A stretch of 8,321 nucleotides of DNA from CAZDYI01 sp964509765 (lineage in GTDB: Bacteria > Pseudomonadota > Gammaproteobacteria > Tethybacterales > Tethybacteraceae), in assembly GCA_964509765.1 (NCBI GenBank), contig CAZDYI010000095.1, positions 1 through 8,321 on the forward strand. The letters run 5' to 3'. Numbering within the stretch: position 1 is the stretch's first letter; every line of letters begins with the position of its first letter. This document shows, one piece after another, positions 5,535 through 8,321 of this stretch. Made by a program: the position numbers and the translations under genes. The notes below the pieces were generated by a model that had not been told where the DNA came from, did not search any database, and saw only the letters and a list, made by a program, of their open reading frames with translations.

Positions 5535-6309
5535 CCTGCCCGAGGGGGACCAGCCCGAGAGGCTCATCGGAATCGACACCAACGTCCTGATCGATCCAGT
5601 GCAGAAGAAGCCCGGCCGCCGGAAGCAGGTGGCCGATGGGATCGTCGGCACCTTGTCCAAAAAGGGGGCCATTCTGTCGCCCCAGTGCATAACCGAGTTC
5701 TTCAACGGGACGACCAGTGGCGAGGACAGGCTGCTTGACAGGGACAGCGCCTACGGACGCGCCCAGGACCTCATGCTGAACTTCGACGTCGTCGGGCTGA
5801 CCGCGGATGACTCGGACGAGGCCATGGAGCTGGCCTGCTTGCACAGCGGCCTGTCCGTCTACGACGCCCAGATGCTGGTGGTCTTCAGCCGCGAGGGCTG
5901 CAGGTACTTCCTGACCGGGGACAAGGCCGTCGCCAGGCTGGGGAGCTACAAGGGCATGGAGATCGTCAACCCCCACGAGGAGGGGTTCGACCTCGACGCC
6001 CTGCTGGACTCCTGCAGGGAAGACGTCCCGGCCGCTCCGCCGGCAGGGGATCCCGTGCCGCCCGCGCCGGCCGGCCCCGGCGCCGCTGCGGTTCCCGAGG
6101 AGCCCGGGGCTGCTGACGGTCCCGGGGACCGCGGCGCCCTCGAGGTCGAAGACGTTCCGCCCAACGAGCTGACCTGCGAGGGCATTCCCGAGGGCCACAA
6201 GTTGCTCGAGTCGATTGTGACCCTGTCCAGGTGCGGGTTCGCCCTGAAGTTCGGTGAGGTGACAATCTGCGCCGGACATTCCAAGAGGCAAGCGCAGGGC
6301 GACGCCTAG
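5527..6309 (+). CDS. PIN-domain (VapC-like) toxin with C-terminal extension, copy 3
   Basis: A 260-residue paralogue of the copy-1 toxin, of identical length and with no net insertion. The acidic PIN residues are at the same positions: Asp17, Glu57, Asp113 and Asp132. Similarity is uneven: residues 1-24 and 111-260 are nearly identical to copy 1 even at the DNA level, while ~25-110 differ heavily (for example DIMKNFEIVQITKADVAEA against DLMLNFDVVGLTADDSDEA). The C-terminal tail (TCEGIPEGHKLLESIVTLS to GHSKRQAQGDA) with its Cys/His residues is kept. The domain layout, coupling and likely RNase role are as in copy 1. The diverged block probably carries antitoxin and RNA contacts, so each toxin may have its own specificity; this is inference. 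Confidence 0.87.
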   Translation: MADLPEGDQPERLIGIDTNVLIDPVQKKPGRRKQVADGIVGTLSKKGAILSPQCITEFFNGTTSGEDRLLDRDSAYGRAQDLMLNFDVVGLTADDSDEAMELACLHSGLSVYDAQMLVVFSREGCRYFLTGDKAVARLGSYKGMEIVNPHEEGFDLDALLDSCREDVPAAPPAGDPVPPAPAGPGAAAVPEEPGAADGPGDRGALEVEDVPPNELTCEGIPEGHKLLESIVTLSRCGFALKFGEVTICAGHSKRQAQGDA

Positions 6310-6457
6310 CCGGCCGTCGTCCAGGCCGCGGCTTGCAGGGAACCTCGGAAGCGGCAACGACGGAACGAGCTCCTGCGGCGGTATGCGTCCTTCCAGCCCC
6401 CTTGCAGGTTCGGCACACACTTCCCCGTACGGACCCCAGCTGCCCTTTGCCCAAGCC
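6310..6457. other. spacer between TA copy 3 and hepT
   Basis: The first ~50 bp are the shared 3' flank of the PIN toxin units. The rest has no clear -10, palindrome or ribosome site, so where hepT transcription begins is not evident; read-through from the PIN array is possible. Confidence 0.45.
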
Positions 6458-6877
6458 ATGGAGAAGACCGAAGACGGCCCGCCGAGCGTGGTTCCGCTTG
6501 AGCGGGCCTTGGACCGCCTGAACGAGAACTGGGTGGACTACCAGGCCGACACCAGCCAGGTCTACGTGCGGGACGCGCTGATCAAGCGCTTCGAGTTCAC
6601 CTACGAGCTGTCGCACAAGACCCTGCGGCGGTTTCTCGAGTTCGGGGCTGCAAACGAGGAGATTGCAGAGATGTCCTTTCCCGACCTGATCAGGACTGCG
6701 TCCGGCAAGGGCCTGTTGCTCGAGGACTGGTCTGCCTGGTATGACTACAGGAAAATCAGGGGGAAGGCCACCCACACCTACCAGGAAAAGGTGGCGGCGG
6801 AGGTGATCGCGGTGATTCCAGCATTCATCAAGGAGGTCGAGTTCCTCCGCGACAGGCTCAGGGAGAAGATGCCGTGA
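6458..6877 (+). CDS. hepT: HepT toxin (HEPN RNase, HI0074-like) of a HEPN/MNT pair
   Basis: A predicted 139-residue HEPN-domain ribonuclease toxin. The HI0074-type hallmark KRFEFTYELSHKTLRRFLE covers residues 43-61. The active-site motif R-X4-H-X-Y is exact: Arg101, His106 and Tyr108 in RGKATHTY. In characterised HepT/MntA pairs this Tyr is adenylylated by the partner, which shuts off the RNase. ATG 6458 is chosen because the HEPN-like sequence begins shortly after it (VVPLERALDRL); the frame is open back to ATG 6383, but that extra part is Pro/Ser-rich and unlike the family. No ribosome site precedes 6458. The stop TGA overlaps the GTG of mntA (GTGA), so the two are co-translated in toxin-first order, common for this system. 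Confidence 0.9.
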   Translation: MEKTEDGPPSVVPLERALDRLNENWVDYQADTSQVYVRDALIKRFEFTYELSHKTLRRFLEFGAANEEIAEMSFPDLIRTASGKGLLLEDWSAWYDYRKIRGKATHTYQEKVAAEVIAVIPAFIKEVEFLRDRLREKMP

Positions 6878-7248
6878 CCGGCAAGGCGGGCCGCCTTGAC
6901 ATACGGCCGGAACAACTCGCGATAGTCCGGGAGCTGCTCAAGAAGCACATTCCCGACCGGGAGGTTCTGGCCTTCGGCTCGCGCGCCAAGGGAACCGCAA
7001 GGAAGTACTCGGACCTGGACCTGGCGATCATGGGGAACGATCCCGTCACGCCCGCCGCCAGGTACATGGGCCTGAAGGACGACCTCACGGAGTCAAGGCT
7101 CCCGTTCATGGTTGACCTCGTCGAATGGGCCAGCCTCAGCGACGACTGGATGCTCAAGGCAGTCAGGCGGGACGGGATCCCCGTGCAGGAGCCTGTGCCA
7201 GGATCGAGGAAAGACGCGCCTGAAACCGGCAGGGAACGCGGCGCCTAG
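6874..7248 (+). CDS. mntA: MntA antitoxin (minimal nucleotidyltransferase)
   Basis: A 124-residue minimal nucleotidyltransferase of the polymerase-beta fold. The catalytic motif GS-X10-DXD is exact: Gly35-Ser36 followed by Asp47 and Asp49 in GSRAKGTARKYSDLD. A third carboxylate is probably Asp81 in FMVDLVEW. In studied pairs MntA transfers AMP groups to the HepT active-site tyrosine and so acts as an enzymatic antitoxin. The GTG start overlaps the hepT stop by 4 bp. The C-terminal ~25 residues (PVPGSRKDAPETGRERGA region) are charged and probably disordered. The gene ends at 7248, convergent with the methyltransferase remnant and only 46 bp from its end; no terminator stands out between them. 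Confidence 0.92.
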   Translation: MTGKAGRLDIRPEQLAIVRELLKKHIPDREVLAFGSRAKGTARKYSDLDLAIMGNDPVTPAARYMGLKDDLTESRLPFMVDLVEWASLSDDWMLKAVRRDGIPVQEPVPGSRKDAPETGRERGA

Positions 7249-7294
7249 GCGGAGCGGCTGCGCTGCCCCCTTGCGCGCGGGCCGGAAGGGCCTG

Positions 7295-7890
7295 CTAAAG
7301 CTCGATCGACCCGTTCCGCGCCGGCGGGGCGGCAAGCCCCTCGTACTCCGCCAGCAGGCGCTGCAGGCGGTCCGCGTCGGAGGCGTACCTCCTCCCTCCT
7401 GCGGCACATCCCGTCCACCGCCCTGTCCTGGGCCCGGTGGGCCCTAAGCAGGCTGCCGGGCATCGACGCCCGGTCGTGCAGGTCCGGTGGGCAAAGGAGA
7501 TCTCCAGGCCCATGCCGTACAGCATCGGCCAGAGCTTGCCCGCCTGCTCGCCCTGGGCTATCGAGTTGGTGGACACGAACGCGATCCGAGCGCCCCCTTC
7601 CTGCGCGTACCTGCCTGTCAGGATGAACCAGGCTGCGCCGCAGTCCAGATCTGCCGCGGGTCCTGCTTTTCCGGCGATCCTCTTCACCTGCCTGCTCTGC
7701 TCCGGGGTGCGCTGCTTCGACCCCGCAAACGGCGGGTTGCCGAACACGTGGGAACACTCGCCCGCCGGCAGCAGCTCGCTCCAGTAGGTCTCGAGCGCGT
7801 CGCAGTGCATGACGTTCGGAGAGGTCTCGAGGGGAATGCGAACGAACGACATCCCGAACTCGAGGCTGACCTTCGCCGCCCCGGCTTGTG
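7295..7890 (-). pseudogene. MmeI-like DNA methyltransferase remnant, 5'-truncated, TRD deleted, frameshifted
   Basis: Reading the minus strand from about 7890: AAKVSLEFG, SFVRIPLETSPNVMH, then motif IV GNPPF (Asn codon at 7736-7738), ADLDCGAAWFILTGRYA, IAFVSTNSIAQGEQ and ISFAHRT. These follow in order the core of the large MmeI/type IIG-like N6-adenine methyltransferases. After AHRT (to ~7481) the family normally continues with the rest of the core and a long target-recognition domain. Here the next family-like sequence, DLHDRASMPGSLLRAHRAQD, follows at once in another frame and belongs to the far C-terminus. A second shift in the purine tract near 7385-7400 restores the first frame for DADRLQRLLAEYEGL. 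The SAM-binding N-terminal part is also absent. It cannot encode an active enzyme. Confidence 0.8.
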
Positions 7891-7898
7891 GAACGCTG

Positions 7899-8321
7899 TC
7901 ATTCCTGCCCTTGTTTGCCCTCAGCGATCGTCTCGTGGGAAAGGCTGTCAAAGTCCATCTGGTCGCTTGCCCAGTAGTTTTTTGCGGTGATTCCCGACAT
8001 GTCGCAGACCTTCCGCTTCCCGAGGACGAAGGCGCCTTTCGTGTCGACCTTGCCCAGCCACTTCTTGATCCAGACGGCCCACACCTTCCTTTCCGCCCTT
8101 GAGTACGAGTCGATGATGAACCACCAGTCGATCTTGATTTTCCCGGCTTCCCTTGCTGGCGATGCCCTGACCCTGATCTCCTGCAGCCTCTCAAGGAGGC
8201 GCCCTTCCGCGGAATCCTTGCCGTGCTTCGACTTCACGTGCCTTGCCATCTTCCTTGTCGCCGACAGGAACCCGTCCGAAAAGGCCACGCGCCTCACGTT
8301 CCTCTCGAGGGCCTTGACGAA
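7899..8321 (-). CDS. C-terminal part of an unrecognised protein, running off the right edge
   Basis: The minus-strand frame is open from the window edge (FVKALERNVRRVAFSDG) to a stop at 7899, at least 140 residues. A GTG at 8297 is only an internal possibility. It has a basic stretch (ATRKMARHVKSKHGKDSAEG), a hydrophobic aromatic segment (IDWWFIIDSYSRAERKVWAV) and a tail with KVCDMSGITAKNYWASDQMD. I do not recognise the family. Composition and codon use look like real coding sequence. Its last ~10 codons overlap or touch the start of the methyltransferase remnant, so its natural C-terminus may have been altered at that junction. Confidence 0.6.
   Translation of the reverse strand, partial: FVKALERNVRRVAFSDGFLSATRKMARHVKSKHGKDSAEGRLLERLQEIRVRASPAREAGKIKIDWWFIIDSYSRAERKVWAVWIKKWLGKVDTKGAFVLGKRKVCDMSGITAKNYWASDQMDFDSLSHETIAEGKQGQE

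Larger units (their letters stand above)
5076..6361 (+). repeat. tandem TA unit, copy 3
   Basis: It begins with upstream sequence like that at 4430-4559 and ends with the same 3' flank as copy 1 (CGGCTTGC and GGCAACGAC after the toxin stop). Conserved blocks are the promoter, the antitoxin/toxin junction (about 5497-5598) and the toxin 3' half (about 5860-6309). Confidence 0.72.

Noticed and set aside
3214..6361. CRISPR array or insertion sequence as explanation of the repeats
   Set aside because: The repeat units are ~1.2 kb coding units without short regular spacers, transposase or terminal inverted repeats.
7437..7990. plus-strand frames opposite the methyltransferase remnant
   Set aside because: They lack recognisable motifs, while the minus strand carries ordered methyltransferase motifs including GNPPF.

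Overview
The window is G+C-rich DNA, roughly two thirds G+C by eye, with frequent AGG arginine codons. I read it as bacterial: it has a near-consensus sigma-70-type promoter (TTGACT, 17 bp, TATAAT) and its gene families are common in bacterial and archaeal accessory DNA. No rRNA, tRNA, ribosomal-protein or other marker gene allows a taxonomic call. The content (restriction-modification, several toxin-antitoxin modules, and a decayed second methyltransferase) is that of a defence or addiction island.

Layout. Bases 1-71 form a nested inverted repeat that abuts the promoter at 72-100. This promoter drives a large gene (about 165-2732, +) encoding a single-chain BsuBI/PstI-type restriction-modification enzyme: a gamma-class adenine methyltransferase, then a winged-helix-like linker domain, then a PD-(D/E)XK nuclease. 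About 500 bp without a convincing gene follow. Bases 3214-6363 hold three tandem diverged copies of one two-gene unit: a small Phd/YefM-like antitoxin overlapping by 8 bp (ATGGCTGA) a PIN-domain (VapC-like) toxin with an unusual ~100-residue C-terminal extension. Copies 1 and 3 are intact. Copy 2 keeps its antitoxin, but its toxin stops after 53 codons at an in-frame TAA and the rest is eroded or deleted. Each antitoxin start lies 7 nt after a -10-like hexamer that overlaps an inverted repeat (AATCC-gtgtta-GGATT). This suggests leaderless or nearly leaderless mRNA with autoregulation. The repeat is broken in copy 2.

Downstream, 6458-7248 (+) encode a HepT/MntA toxin-antitoxin pair whose diagnostic motifs (RX4HXY and GSX10DXD) are both exact and whose genes overlap by 4 bp. 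On the minus strand, 7295 to about 7890 is the wreck of an MmeI-like DNA methyltransferase. It has lost its N-terminal part and the whole target-recognition region and carries frameshifts. Beyond it is the C-terminal part of an unrecognised protein that enters from the right edge.

How the genes relate. Every recognisable intact module is of a type that protects itself or its host replicon by post-segregational killing or by cutting unmethylated DNA. The most interesting part is the PIN array: conserved promoter, gene-junction and 3' blocks alternate with diverged blocks. This pattern suits recombination or gene conversion among copies and diversification of toxin-antitoxin specificity, with copy 2 reduced to a free-standing antitoxin.
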